Positions 50,074 through 58,794 of a stretch of 64,000 nt of DNA are shown here, in pieces (the stretch's first letter is position 1; every line of letters starts with the position of its first letter). Under the pieces are notes generated by a model. That model was not told where the DNA came from and did not search any database. It saw only the letters and a list, made by a program, of their open reading frames with translations. Origin of the DNA: Methanothrix soehngenii GP6 (GTDB taxonomy: Archaea > Halobacteriota > Methanosarcinia > Methanotrichales > Methanotrichaceae); NCBI RefSeq assembly GCF_000204415.1, contig NC_015416.1:1240001-1304000 (forward strand). The letters are read 5' to 3'. A program made the position numbers and the translations under genes.

Positions 50074-50516
50074 GGCATCATCGTCTCCTCAAGCATCATA
50101 AGTAATGTGAGACAAGGCTCTGCATTGGGGACATATGACCTCATTATCTGCCCATAACATTTACTGGTTATAGTAACCTTCGTCTCTGCACTCGTCCTAT
50201 CTCCTTGGATCCCCAACACCTCTGCTTTCATCATCCTGGCCAGCTCCCGAGCGTTCCCCTGCAATGCCATCGGCCGGTTGGGTGTCAGCTGCAGAAGTTT
50301 CAGAACTTCTGGGGGTAGCCTGAACTCCATGCGGCCAATGATCGTGCTGTCTACGGCTTTGTATACAAATGATACGCTGCCATTCAATGCCATGACGATC
50401 TGGCCTGAGTCTCGAGCTTGAACCAGATTTCGGAAGTCCTCTGGGCACCTGAGTTCAGAAATGAGGGGCTCTACAACCTCTTCCAGTGAATCATTCGTTA
50501 GGGGCCATTTAATCAC
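50070..50516 (-). CDS. Uncharacterised protein coupled to the DUF1016 nuclease
   Basis: The 148-residue protein is not one I recognise. It begins with GTG at 50516 and ends in an ATGA overlap with the nuclease gene, so translation is coupled. It looks alpha/beta: an acidic helical N-terminus (NDSLEEVVEPLISELRCPEDFRNLVQARD), a strand-rich middle (GQIVMALNGSVSFVYKAVDSTIIGRMEFRLPPEVLKLL) and a segment NARELARMMKAEVLGIQGD. It has no membrane segment or signal. A partner, regulator or immunity role for the nuclease is possible but rests only on gene order. Confidence 0.65.
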   Translation of the reverse strand: MIKWPLTNDSLEEVVEPLISELRCPEDFRNLVQARDSGQIVMALNGSVSFVYKAVDSTIIGRMEFRLPPEVLKLLQLTPNRPMALQGNARELARMMKAEVLGIQGDRTSAETKVTITSKCYGQIMRSYVPNAEPCLTLLMMLEETMMP

Positions 50517-50521
50517 ATTTA

Positions 50522-50810
50522 CTACTCAGACTTCTCGTCAGAACTACTATAACTGGCCGTGATACCTCCGCCAGAGATGGGATCTTGTAGCTTACACGTA
50601 CTCATGAGGGCTGGAATCAGCTCGTATAGCCCCAGCTCTTTGGCTTTGGCAAAGACTTCAATAGCCTTATTGTGGCTCCTCGCCGAATTGTGTGGGTGAG
50701 GTCCAGCTGAAACTATTGCCTTTGCACCTCTGCTTTCTGAGGTTGGGTTAGTGCATAGCCCTTCACCACAGGCGCGGAGACACAGAGAATATACGATTAG
50801 AGTTTACCCA
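50522..50810 (-). other. Decayed reading frame without a start codon
   Basis: The 332-base gap to hemB contains, on minus, an open frame ending at TAG 50522-50524. It includes AIVSAGPHPHNSARSHNKAI and EVFAKAKELGLYELIPALMS, which look protein-like. No start codon exists upstream before an in-frame TAA, so it is probably the 3' end of a lost gene. Its 5' part contains ACAGGCGCGGAGACACAGAG on plus, similar to a low-complexity repeat type seen dispersed in many prokaryotes. Confidence 0.35.
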
Positions 50811-50848
50811 TACTAAATAGCGAGGAGCCGTATCGATTATCTGCAGGA

Positions 50849-51805
50849 TCATCCTTCGCATTGCCTGGCATACTCCTTCGCCCAGTAGGTGATGATCATA
50901 TCCGCCCCCGCCCTCTTAATACACATCAACGACTCCAGAAAGGCGGCCCGCTCATCCAGCCAGCCCCGCTCAGCGGCGGCCTGGATCATGGAGTACTCTC
51001 CAGATACCTGATAGGCAGCAGTGGGCATGCCGAACATCTCCTTTACTGCCCGGAGCACATCCAAATAGGGCATGGCCGGCTTGACCATCACCATATCCGC
51101 CCCTTCCTCGATGTCCAGCTGCACCTCCCACAGGGCTTCGGCAAAGTTGGCCGGATCCATCTGGTATCCCCGGCGATCGCCGAATGCGAAGCCCGACTGG
51201 GCCGCCTCCCGGAAGGGACCGTAGAATGTGGAGGCATACTTGGCGGAATAAGAGAGAATGGGGGTATCGGCGAATCCCTCCCAGTCCAAAGAGGTGCGAA
51301 TGGCTCGCACCATATGATCCATCATTCCGCTGGGGGCGACTATATCCGCTCCCGCCTGGGCCTGGCTCACTGCCACCTCACCCAGCAGGGGAAGGGTCTC
51401 ATCGTTCAGTACTCGCTCTCCCCGGACCAGGCCGCAGTGGCCGTGGCTGGTGTACTCGCACAGACACAGGTCGGTTATGACCAAAAGACTGGTGCATTCC
51501 TTGATTGCCCGCACCGCCTTCTGGATCACGCCATCGGGATCGGCTGCAGCCGAGCCCATCTCATCCTTGGTGGAGGGCAGGCCGAATAGCAGCACTGCTG
51601 GCACCCCCAGATCCTCCAGCGCTCCTGCCTCTGCTGCCACGCTCTCTATGCTCTGATGATACTGGCCGGGCATGGATTCGATCATCCTCGGCTCGGTTAT
51701 CCTCTCATCTACAAATATGGGCTGGACCAGGTTCTGGATGCCCAGATCCGTCTCGGAAACCATCTCTCTGATCCCCGGCACTCTCAGCCGCCTCATTCTC
51801 CTCAT
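50849..51805 (-). CDS. hemB: Porphobilinogen synthase (delta-aminolevulinic acid dehydratase)
   Basis: The 318-residue enzyme condenses two aminolevulinate molecules. It has the zinc-binding Cys cluster in DLCLCEYTSHGHCG, the first Schiff-base Lys in LSYSAKYASTFYGPFREAAQS and the second in DMVMVKPAMPYLDVLRAVK. A start at 51805 overlaps the hemA stop in an ATGA junction; the longer frame from 51835 is unlikely. It is the last gene of a minus-strand tetrapyrrole cluster feeding siroheme, F430, cobamides and possibly heme. The last residues KEYARQC end normally. Confidence 0.96.
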   Translation of the reverse strand: MRRMRRLRVPGIREMVSETDLGIQNLVQPIFVDERITEPRMIESMPGQYHQSIESVAAEAGALEDLGVPAVLLFGLPSTKDEMGSAAADPDGVIQKAVRAIKECTSLLVITDLCLCEYTSHGHCGLVRGERVLNDETLPLLGEVAVSQAQAGADIVAPSGMMDHMVRAIRTSLDWEGFADTPILSYSAKYASTFYGPFREAAQSGFAFGDRRGYQMDPANFAEALWEVQLDIEEGADMVMVKPAMPYLDVLRAVKEMFGMPTAAYQVSGEYSMIQAAAERGWLDERAAFLESLMCIKRAGADMIITYWAKEYARQCEG

Positions 51806-53049
51806 ATCTTCTCCTCCAGCCGGAACAGCTCGCACAATGACTTCAGTATCTCCAGGTCTCCCCTCTCCGCAGCGCTCTTCAGCGATTTGGTCGGCTCCGA
51901 TAATATTTTATTCACAATGGAGCGGCTCATATCGCACAGGACCTGCTGCTCGATCTCGCCCAGGGTATGCCTGGCTGAGAGCTTGTTCATGGCCTTTCTG
52001 ACCTCCTGGTCCTTGATCAGCTCCGCCTGAGAGTAAAGCCGAGCCAGCAGCTCTTCCGCCTCCTTCCTCTTGTACTTGGCCCGGAGAAGCTGCAGCTCTT
52101 CTGTTATGATCTCCTCCACCCGTGTCGCCTCTGCCATCCTCTGCATCATGTTCTCCCGGCTGATGTTCTTGAGGCTGTCGATGTTATGCAGCTCGACCCC
52201 TGAAACCTCGGCAGCAGCCTGGTCCACGTCCCTGGGGTTAGCGATATCGATTATGAGAAGCTTGTTGCTTCTATCGGCCATGGCCATCTCTATGTCGCTC
52301 TTGAGGAGGATGTAATGGGGGGCAGAGGTGGCGCTGATCACCACATCTGCAGTATGAAGGCGGCGGGGCATATCATCAAATGGAACTGCCTCTCCCCCCA
52401 GGCTCTCCGCCAGACAGACCGCTGAGCTAAGGGTCCGATTGGTGACTGCCAGCGATCCGATCTCCCGGCTGAGCAGTGCCCGGGATATTAGCTCCCCAGT
52501 CTCGCCAGCGCCTATTACCAGCACTGATTTGCCCTTCAGGTCACCCAGGATCTCCTCAGCCAGGTCGACAGCTGCAGAGCCTACCGACACCGAGCGCTCG
52601 TTGATGCGGGTCTCTTTGCGCACCCTCTTGCCCACCTGAATGGCCTTCTTAAAAGCAGTCTCCAGCATCCAGCCAGTTGTTCCCGCCTTCATCGCGATTT
52701 GGGTCAACTCCTTCATCTGTCCCAGGATCTGGTCCTCTCCGATGATCATGGACTCCAAGCCCGAGGCCAGGCGGAGAAGATGGAGCAGGGATTCGTCGTG
52801 ATCATGAAAATCGATGATTCGAGATGATACGCGCGCTTTCTTGGCCAGGTCGAAGAGCACCTTCTCCCCTCGCGGTGCCACCACATAAACCTCGACTCGG
52901 TTGCAGGTCTTGAGAACAGCGCATTCCTCTACCCTGTCCTGAGACATCACCCATTTAAGAATGGTCTCTACGTCACCGTGCCAGGCTCTCTCAATCTCGT
53001 CTATGGAGGCGGTGCGGTGAGTAACCAGCATCGAGGCTATCTCGCTCAT
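51802..53049 (-). CDS. hemA: Glutamyl-tRNA reductase
   Basis: The 415-residue enzyme reduces Glu-tRNA to glutamate semialdehyde, the first committed step of the C5 tetrapyrrole pathway. The catalytic Cys is in VLKTCNRVEVYVV. LLRLASGLESMIIGEDQILGQMKE and the NADPH-binding VLVIGAGETGELISRALL are intact, followed by the dimerisation helix with RMAEATRVEEIITEELQ. The ATG at 53049 (MSEIASMLVTHRTAS) matches methanogen homologues. This overlaps the 3' end of sirC by 59 bases, an unusually long but plausible overlap in this compact operon. Confidence 0.96.
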   Translation of the reverse strand: MSEIASMLVTHRTASIDEIERAWHGDVETILKWVMSQDRVEECAVLKTCNRVEVYVVAPRGEKVLFDLAKKARVSSRIIDFHDHDESLLHLLRLASGLESMIIGEDQILGQMKELTQIAMKAGTTGWMLETAFKKAIQVGKRVRKETRINERSVSVGSAAVDLAEEILGDLKGKSVLVIGAGETGELISRALLSREIGSLAVTNRTLSSAVCLAESLGGEAVPFDDMPRRLHTADVVISATSAPHYILLKSDIEMAMADRSNKLLIIDIANPRDVDQAAAEVSGVELHNIDSLKNISRENMMQRMAEATRVEEIITEELQLLRAKYKRKEAEELLARLYSQAELIKDQEVRKAMNKLSARHTLGEIEQQVLCDMSRSIVNKILSEPTKSLKSAAERGDLEILKSLCELFRLEEKI

Positions 53050-53692
53050 CCTGGCATGCATGTGAGCGGGCTCTCATATAGGCCTTTTCATAGGAGTGGC
53101 CCAAAAGCCTCCAGACCTCTTTGTCCTCCAGGATGTTCCTGATTGCCCGGGCGCGATCCTCCTGTCCGGGTATGAGCTCCTTCAGTTCAGGCCTCAACCG
53201 ACCAAGAAGCTTTGCCATACCCTGGTAGTCCTCGGTCAGCTCCTCCTCCAGCCGGAGGCGGAGGTACCGGGTCAAGCCGGGGGACTCGGTAGAAATGGCG
53301 ATGGAGATCTGGCCCTTTCTGATAATGGAAGGAACCACCACCTCCCCTCTGCCCTCCACCCGGTTAACCAGAATTCCCACCCGGATCGCCTCCTCCTCTA
53401 TCGACCGGTTCAACTGGGAGTTGCTGGTGGCGGGAATGGCGATGAATGCGCCCTGCAGATATCTCTTGAAATCAACCCTAAGATCGCACTCTGTCAGCTC
53501 CCACCGATCCTTTGATGCCAGGAGTTTAGGGGTGAAACTCTGGCTGACCACCTGCACCGGCCCGTAATCGGAAAAGAGGAGGGCCTTTCTCTCCGCCACC
53601 TTTCCCCCACCGAAGATCACCACCAGCCTCTGGCTCATATCCAGAAAAAGGGGGAGGAGGGGCCTATAAGAGCAGTCATCCGGTGCAACCAT
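52991..53692 (-). CDS. sirC: Precorrin-2 dehydrogenase (possible sirohydrochlorin ferrochelatase)
   Basis: The 233-residue protein has an N-terminal NAD-binding domain (LPLFLDMSQRLVVIFGGGKVAERKALLFSDYGPVQVVSQ), a dimerisation segment with FIAIPATSNSQLNRSIEEEAIRVGILVNRVEGRGEVVVPSIIRKG, and a helical C-terminus (LRLRLEEELTEDYQGMAKLLGRLRPELKE). It oxidises precorrin-2 to sirohydrochlorin. Some Met8-like members also insert iron or cobalt. GGGAG lies just upstream of the ATG. Its place between ahbB and hemA fits synthesis of siroheme and F430 precursors. Confidence 0.93.
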   Translation of the reverse strand: MVAPDDCSYRPLLPLFLDMSQRLVVIFGGGKVAERKALLFSDYGPVQVVSQSFTPKLLASKDRWELTECDLRVDFKRYLQGAFIAIPATSNSQLNRSIEEEAIRVGILVNRVEGRGEVVVPSIIRKGQISIAISTESPGLTRYLRLRLEEELTEDYQGMAKLLGRLRPELKELIPGQEDRARAIRNILEDKEVWRLLGHSYEKAYMRARSHACQDERDSLDAGYSPHRLHRRD

Positions 53693-53716
53693 AAGACTCC
53701 CGTATCATATTAGGCA

Positions 53717-54175
53717 TCATATCCTGGCGCTTATCTTCTTGTACTCCTTCTCGCTGAAAAGGACGATATAGTCGCTTATGCCGGACCGCGAAGAGAGCCG
53801 TTCTGCAATCTGGAGGCATTCTTCTCTGCTGCGAGAATGGACCATGGTGTAAATGTTATAAGGCCAGTCCTGGGCGGTTGCCCGTTCATAGCAGTGAGTG
53901 ACCTCCTCAGCTGCAGCAAAGATCGCTCCTGCCTCATCCACCTTCTCTGGCGGCACCCTCCAGGCGATAAGGGCGTTGGCCAGAATTCCCAGGGCTCTGT
54001 GCCCTATGGTGGCAGCAAAACGGCGGATGATGCCCTCCCCCTCCATAGCGCGGAGACGGGATATGATCTCATCCTCCCCCATCCCCAAGACCTCACCCCA
54101 AACCCGGTACGGCCTCTCCGTCAGATCCAATCCATCCTGAGCGACCTTGAGAAGCTCTAGGTCCAACTCGTCCAT
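53717..54175 (-). CDS. ahbB: Siroheme decarboxylase subunit (AhbA/AhbB family, AsnC-like)
   Basis: The 152-residue protein has an N-terminal AsnC-type winged helix (LDLELLKVAQDGLDLTERPYRVWGEVLGMGEDEIISRLRAMEGEGIIRRF) and a C-terminal ferredoxin-like domain with VTHCYERATAQDWPYNIYTMVHSRSREE, the His/Tyr/Trp-containing signature of siroheme decarboxylases. AhbAB removes two acetate carboxyls from siroheme to give didecarboxysiroheme in the alternative heme pathway. Only one subunit is here; its partner must be elsewhere. Assignment to B instead of A is tentative. Its ATG overlaps the stop of the upstream beta-helix gene (TGATG). Confidence 0.88.
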   Translation of the reverse strand: MDELDLELLKVAQDGLDLTERPYRVWGEVLGMGEDEIISRLRAMEGEGIIRRFAATIGHRALGILANALIAWRVPPEKVDEAGAIFAAAEEVTHCYERATAQDWPYNIYTMVHSRSREECLQIAERLSSRSGISDYIVLFSEKEYKKISARI

Positions 54176-56313
54176 CAACCCCAGCCTCCTGGATGCTGGA
54201 ATGGATAACGATCCTGGCCCTGGGCGGGAATGGTGCGGGGCACGCTTCCCGGATCGCCCACCACCTCATGATCGCTCCAGTAGTTGCCTCCCGCTTCAGC
54301 CCCAGCGTCCCAGTGGTTATTGCCATTGTCCGCGGCATTCTGGATGATGTTATCTCTGATTATGTTATGATAGAGGAAGTTGTCAGTGCAGTCGACCAGA
54401 TTGATGCCAGCTATCTGATTTGAGCAGATCTCATTTCCGGTGATGTTGCAGCTAGTGCTGGTGCTCATGCGCAGGCCGTAGCGGCTATTGTTACAGAGGA
54501 CGTTTCCGCTGATCTTCGATCTCTTGGACGACTGGACAAAGATGCCTTGGCCATTATTGGTGGCATTATTGCCTTTAACCTCTGCATCGGATAGCTGCTC
54601 TATTGATATGCCGTCTTTCTGATTAGAGATGGCGAAATTGGACTCAAGAGCGCAGGCGTTGCTGCCGGTGAGGGCGATGCCTCGGTCGTTTGAGGCGGCC
54701 TGGTTGCCCACCAGAGAGCACCGATGGGAGAGGCTCAGAAGGAGCCCTTCCTTTGCATTTCGAACTGCGCTGCAGTCTTGCACTCTGCATAGTCGGGAGC
54801 TGTGAAGGGATATGCCGCTATTAGATGCGGTGGAGTTGCACTTGAGCAGAAGCAGGTTAAGCGAGCCGTCCACCCTGAAGCCCTCGGCAGCGCAGTCTTG
54901 GGCATGGTCAGCCACAAACTGAATTCCTCTAGAGTCCCGGCTGTCGAAGCCGACATTGCACTCCCGGACCCGACAGTCGGAGATGATGCAGTCATTGCTG
55001 GCCCGGAGGAGAATGCCCTCCTCGGATAGATCGATGCTGCTGTTTTGAATGCGGCAGCCAGAGGAGTTCACCAGCAGCATGCCTACGCTGCTATTGGATA
55101 TGGTCAGATTCCTAGCAGATATCTCCCGGCATGATATCAATCCCAAAAAGGCACAGTCTTCCGGCACATTCATCCCCGATTTTCCCACCAGATAATAGAT
55201 AGGCCTGCCATCGATCATATTGCTCCTGTCTATGTCCTGATCATAATAGTCTTGAAGAGACAAATCTGCTCCATCGCCGTCGTCAATGCGCAGGTTGTAG
55301 CGATTCAATTCCATGAGGTTATCCTGGAGGAGGTTTTTCGCTGATCCGCGCAATGAAATACCGTAGACGTTATGAGAGGCGAGATTGGACCGGATGATGT
55401 TGTCGGCTGAGGCAGAGAGGAGTATCCCGTTGCCGTTTTCAATAAGGTCATTCTCTGCCAGCATCAATCCGCTTGCCTCGTTGCCGTAGATCCCTGCCCT
55501 CTCATTTCCCAGGCACCAATTGGAGGTCACATTGCAGTGTTCCGTCACTCTCAAGCTGATGCCCACCTTGCCCCCTTCGATCTTATTCGCCGCGATATCG
55601 TTAAACCGGGAATTGAGCATATCTATGCCGCTCACAAAAGCCCCGCTGAGGTTATTTCCCGATGCCACATTTCCATCCGACCGGGTGAGGACCAGGCCCA
55701 GTCCGTCTGTGAGAATGGTGTTGTTAACCACCCCATTCCTATCCGAGTCCTCGATTAGCACTCCCTGCAAAGCGGCGATTGTGCAATCTTCAACCCAGCA
55801 GCCAGAGGTCTGGTTTATCCTTACCCCAATCCCACTGCCCTGGATGTGGCAGCCAAGGACCCGGTTGTCCGGGGCGAAGATCTCTATTCCCGCGGGGGAG
55901 CTGATGCTGCAATTAGCAATTGTATTGTTGCTACCCTCTGAGCTTACTGCCGCTTTTTCCCCTGATATGGTGCAGCGGATGACCTGACAGTCACCTGAAA
56001 GCAGGCTTAAAGAGGCATCACTTCTGCTGGTGTTGATCTTGAGGTCGTATATCTCGCATCCCGGTGCATTGATGCTGAGCGGCCCCTCTATGGAGACGCC
56101 CTCTTGTCCATAGATCTTGAGGCTTCGATCGATGATTGCGCCAGGGTATCTGCCGGGCTGAATTTGAATTGTATCTCCTGGAATGGCTTTAAATACGGCA
56201 GCAGAAATGGTCTTAGCATCGCTACTGTCGCCAGGATCGACGATCAAGACGCGCGCCTGGACTGAGCTTGCCAGGAGAATCGAAATAAGAATGAAGGCGG
56301 CAACTGGTCTCAT
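54175..56313 (-). CDS. Exported NosD-like right-handed beta-helix protein
   Basis: The 712-residue protein has a signal peptide (RPVAAFILISILLASSVQA). It then opens with the pectate-lyase-like ISAAVFKAIPGDTIQIQPGRYPGAII. At least two dozen short beta-helix rungs follow, many with N-x-I-x-x-N motifs (NNTIANCSI, NDIAANKIEGG, NIIRSNLASH). This CASH/NosD architecture is common in large exported proteins of methanogens and often binds or cleaves polysaccharides; a copper role as in bacterial NosD is not implied. TTTAAT about 27 bases before the ATG predicts a leaderless message. It is the promoter-proximal gene of the tetrapyrrole cluster, coupled by a one-base overlap to ahbB. Confidence 0.9.
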   Translation of the reverse strand: MRPVAAFILISILLASSVQARVLIVDPGDSSDAKTISAAVFKAIPGDTIQIQPGRYPGAIIDRSLKIYGQEGVSIEGPLSINAPGCEIYDLKINTSRSDASLSLLSGDCQVIRCTISGEKAAVSSEGSNNTIANCSISSPAGIEIFAPDNRVLGCHIQGSGIGVRINQTSGCWVEDCTIAALQGVLIEDSDRNGVVNNTILTDGLGLVLTRSDGNVASGNNLSGAFVSGIDMLNSRFNDIAANKIEGGKVGISLRVTEHCNVTSNWCLGNERAGIYGNEASGLMLAENDLIENGNGILLSASADNIIRSNLASHNVYGISLRGSAKNLLQDNLMELNRYNLRIDDGDGADLSLQDYYDQDIDRSNMIDGRPIYYLVGKSGMNVPEDCAFLGLISCREISARNLTISNSSVGMLLVNSSGCRIQNSSIDLSEEGILLRASNDCIISDCRVRECNVGFDSRDSRGIQFVADHAQDCAAEGFRVDGSLNLLLLKCNSTASNSGISLHSSRLCRVQDCSAVRNAKEGLLLSLSHRCSLVGNQAASNDRGIALTGSNACALESNFAISNQKDGISIEQLSDAEVKGNNATNNGQGIFVQSSKRSKISGNVLCNNSRYGLRMSTSTSCNITGNEICSNQIAGINLVDCTDNFLYHNIIRDNIIQNAADNGNNHWDAGAEAGGNYWSDHEVVGDPGSVPRTIPAQGQDRYPFQHPGGWG

Positions 56314-56430
56314 CGTTCTTGTTTATGCCCTGTTGCCTATTAAACCTAATGCAGTGAACCAGCAGAGACTTTAGCAGAAAGATATAAAATACAGATAAAG
56401 CATCCTTCTTCTTGACAAGGATGGTTTCTA

Positions 56431-57684
56431 ATGGCAGGGCCTTATCGCATTCTCATCATTGAGGACGATCCAGAGCATGCAGAGCTGATCAAAATGGGCT
56501 TCCGAAGGCATGATGAGTTCTTCTTGAATTTTGCCGCCACAGGAGAGAATGGCCTGGAGATGATATCCCAGGATAGATACGATCTGATCTCTGTGGACTT
56601 GGTTCTGCCGGGGATTGGAGGCCTGGATGTTTTAGTGAGGATCAGAAGGCTGGACCCAGATATCCCCGTGGTCATGGTCTCCGGCCACGGCACAACGGAG
56701 ATGGCAGTGGTTGCCTTCGAGAATCGGGCGACTAAATATGTGGTCAAGAGCCTGGAGAGCTTCAAGAGCCTCCCCTATGTCTTTGAAAACCTCATACAAG
56801 AGGCACGGTTCAAGGCAAATGAGAGGCAGATGAGGGAGTGCATCGAAAGGTCGGAGAGAATTCACAGAAATGTTGTGGAGAATGCCCTGGCTGGCATTTA
56901 TATCCTCCAGGAGGGGGTCTTCAAGCTGGTCAATCCGAGGCTGGGAGAGATCTTCGGTTGCTCTGCGGATAGCCTCCTGGGGATGCCCTTCTGGCAGCTG
57001 ATCACGCCTGATGACATTCAGTGCGCGATCCGGCTGGAAAAAGACCGGCAGTCCGGCGTGCCGATTTATGAATCAAGGGTTCTGCGCAAGGACGGAACAT
57101 GTCGCTGGATAGAGTTCCGGACGATGCCCATAGAGCACGAGGGGCAGAGGGCGGTCCTGGGAAATCTCCTGGATATAACGGATAGAAAGGAGAGGGAGAT
57201 CGAGATCCTCAGGGCCAACCGGGAACTGGAAGCAATGGATCGGATATCTGAGATCTGTTTTTCCTCCAAGGAAGATCTGGACAAGGTGCTAGCCGATTCC
57301 CTGGCCTTTATCGTCTCTGGGGCAGGCGGGGCGGATGTCGGGGGCATATTCCTCCAGGAGAATAGGGGCCTGGTGCTGAGGGCTCTGCATGGATCGGTGG
57401 AGGTCTTGATCGAGTTCGTCAATGATATCCAGGCAGGCTGCGACCTTCTCGGCAAGCCTCTGGTTCACGAGGTTAAAGATGGATCGAGGGGATCTTGGAT
57501 ATCAGCGCCGATAATCTCCGGAGCGCAGAAGAAGGGGGCGCTGGTCCTGGCCTGCGAGGAGCTTGAATGCCTGCATTTTCTGGAAAGAGCATCGTTGCGC
57601 ATCGGATATATTTTGGATCGATCTGAGAAGCCCCCCACCATTCTCTCCGAAAACGAGATCGAGGTTATGAAATATGCCTGGTAG
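56431..57684 (+). CDS. Response regulator with REC, PAS and GAF-like domains
   Basis: The 417-residue protein begins with a receiver domain ([19 protein letters not shown] with the acidic pair, [18 protein letters not shown] with the phosphoacceptor Asp, VVMVSGHGT and the conserved Lys in TKYVVKSLE). A PAS domain follows at about residues 145-260 ([44 protein letters not shown]). The C-terminal part resembles a GAF domain ([35 protein letters not shown]). There is no kinase or DNA-binding output domain. It overlaps aroC by 11 bases. TATAAAATA at 56383-56391 is the likely promoter. Confidence 0.9.
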   Translation: MAGPYRILIIEDDPEHAELIKMGFRRHDEFFLNFAATGENGLEMISQDRYDLISVDLVLPGIGGLDVLVRIRRLDPDIPVVMVSGHGTTEMAVVAFENRATKYVVKSLESFKSLPYVFENLIQEARFKANERQMRECIERSERIHRNVVENALAGIYILQEGVFKLVNPRLGEIFGCSADSLLGMPFWQLITPDDIQCAIRLEKDRQSGVPIYESRVLRKDGTCRWIEFRTMPIEHEGQRAVLGNLLDITDRKEREIEILRANRELEAMDRISEICFSSKEDLDKVLADSLAFIVSGAGGADVGGIFLQENRGLVLRALHGSVEVLIEFVNDIQAGCDLLGKPLVHEVKDGSRGSWISAPIISGAQKKGALVLACEELECLHFLERASLRIGYILDRSEKPPTILSENEIEVMKYAW

Positions 57685-58762
57685 CTCCTTTGGAACCCTA
57701 TTTCGCATCACCACCTGGGGCGAGTCTCATGGCAGAGCGGTGGGCGTTGTTTTAGACGGCTGCCCAGCAGAACTGGCATTAACGGAATATGATATTCAAA
57801 AGGAGCTGGACCGCAGGCGTCCGGGCCAGAGCCGGGCATCCACCCAGAGAACGGAGGCGGATCGGGTGGAGATCCTCTCCGGCATCTTCGAGGGAAAGAC
57901 CACCGGCACCCCCATATCCATGCTGATCTGGAACCGGGATGCAGACTCGGCCAGCTACGACCTCTTGCGCAACAGGCCCCGGCCAGGTCATGCCGATTAT
58001 GCTTATCAGATGAAGTATGGCCTGCGCGACCATCGGGGCGGGGGCAGGTCGTCCGCTCGAGAGACGGCTGGCCGGGTGGCTGCGGGAGCGGTGGCCAAGA
58101 AGCTGCTGCAGCATTTTGGGGTGGAGGTCGCAGCCTTTGTGACCGAGCTTGGAGGGATCAAGTCCAGGACCGATTCGGTAGATTTGGCTGAGCTTCGCGC
58201 CCGGGTGGAGGCCAACCCCATACGCTGCCCGGATCCTAATGCTGCAATGAGGATGATGGAGCAATTGGATCTTGTCCGGCAGGAGGGTGATAGCCTGGGG
58301 GGCATGGTAACGATCATCGCCCGGGGGGTGCCGCCGGGCCTGGGAGATCCGGTCTTCGACAAGCTGGATGCTGACCTGGCCAAAGCGCTCATGAGCCTGG
58401 GGGCGGTAAAGGCGGTGGAGATAGGGGCGGGTATTGGCTGCGCCGGTATGCGGGGAAGCGAGATGAACGATCCTCTCCGAATGGAGGGAGGGAAGATCGG
58501 CTTTGAGGGCAACAATGCCGGTGGCATTTTAGGCGGAATATCCACGGGAATGGATATAGTCTGCCGGATTGCAGTCAAGCCCACCCCGTCCATCGCCAAA
58601 AAGCAGCATACCGTGGACCTAGCTGCCGGAATGGATGCGGAGATAGAGATCAAAGGGAGGCACGATCCGGCCATACCCCCCAGGATGGTACCGGTAGCCG
58701 AGGCCATGGTCGCAATAGTCCTGGCAGACCACCTTCTGCGTCAGAGAATGTCAAGGCTCTGA
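57674..58762 (+). CDS. aroC: Chorismate synthase
   Basis: The 362-residue enzyme forms chorismate from EPSP using reduced FMN. Signatures are [68 protein letters not shown] and [28 protein letters not shown]. Length is standard. The ATG at 57674 lies within the 3' end of the response-regulator gene, so expression of the two is linked. It shares the aromatic pathway with the aldolase at 30.8 kb. Confidence 0.96.
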   Translation: MPGSSFGTLFRITTWGESHGRAVGVVLDGCPAELALTEYDIQKELDRRRPGQSRASTQRTEADRVEILSGIFEGKTTGTPISMLIWNRDADSASYDLLRNRPRPGHADYAYQMKYGLRDHRGGGRSSARETAGRVAAGAVAKKLLQHFGVEVAAFVTELGGIKSRTDSVDLAELRARVEANPIRCPDPNAAMRMMEQLDLVRQEGDSLGGMVTIIARGVPPGLGDPVFDKLDADLAKALMSLGAVKAVEIGAGIGCAGMRGSEMNDPLRMEGGKIGFEGNNAGGILGGISTGMDIVCRIAVKPTPSIAKKQHTVDLAAGMDAEIEIKGRHDPAIPPRMVPVAEAMVAIVLADHLLRQRMSRL

Positions 58763-58794
58763 TTTTATATCTTTTCGGGGCTTATTGGGGCGGC

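Noticed and set aside
52991-53061. Long overlap of sirC and hemA considered as a frameshift
   Set aside because: Both frames match family ends and starts. The hemA ATG at 53049 agrees with methanogen homologues, so the overlap appears natural.
54175-56313. NosD-like protein as evidence for nitrous oxide reduction
   Set aside because: No nosZ or other nos genes are present, and beta-helix proteins of this type are common in methanogens without denitrification.
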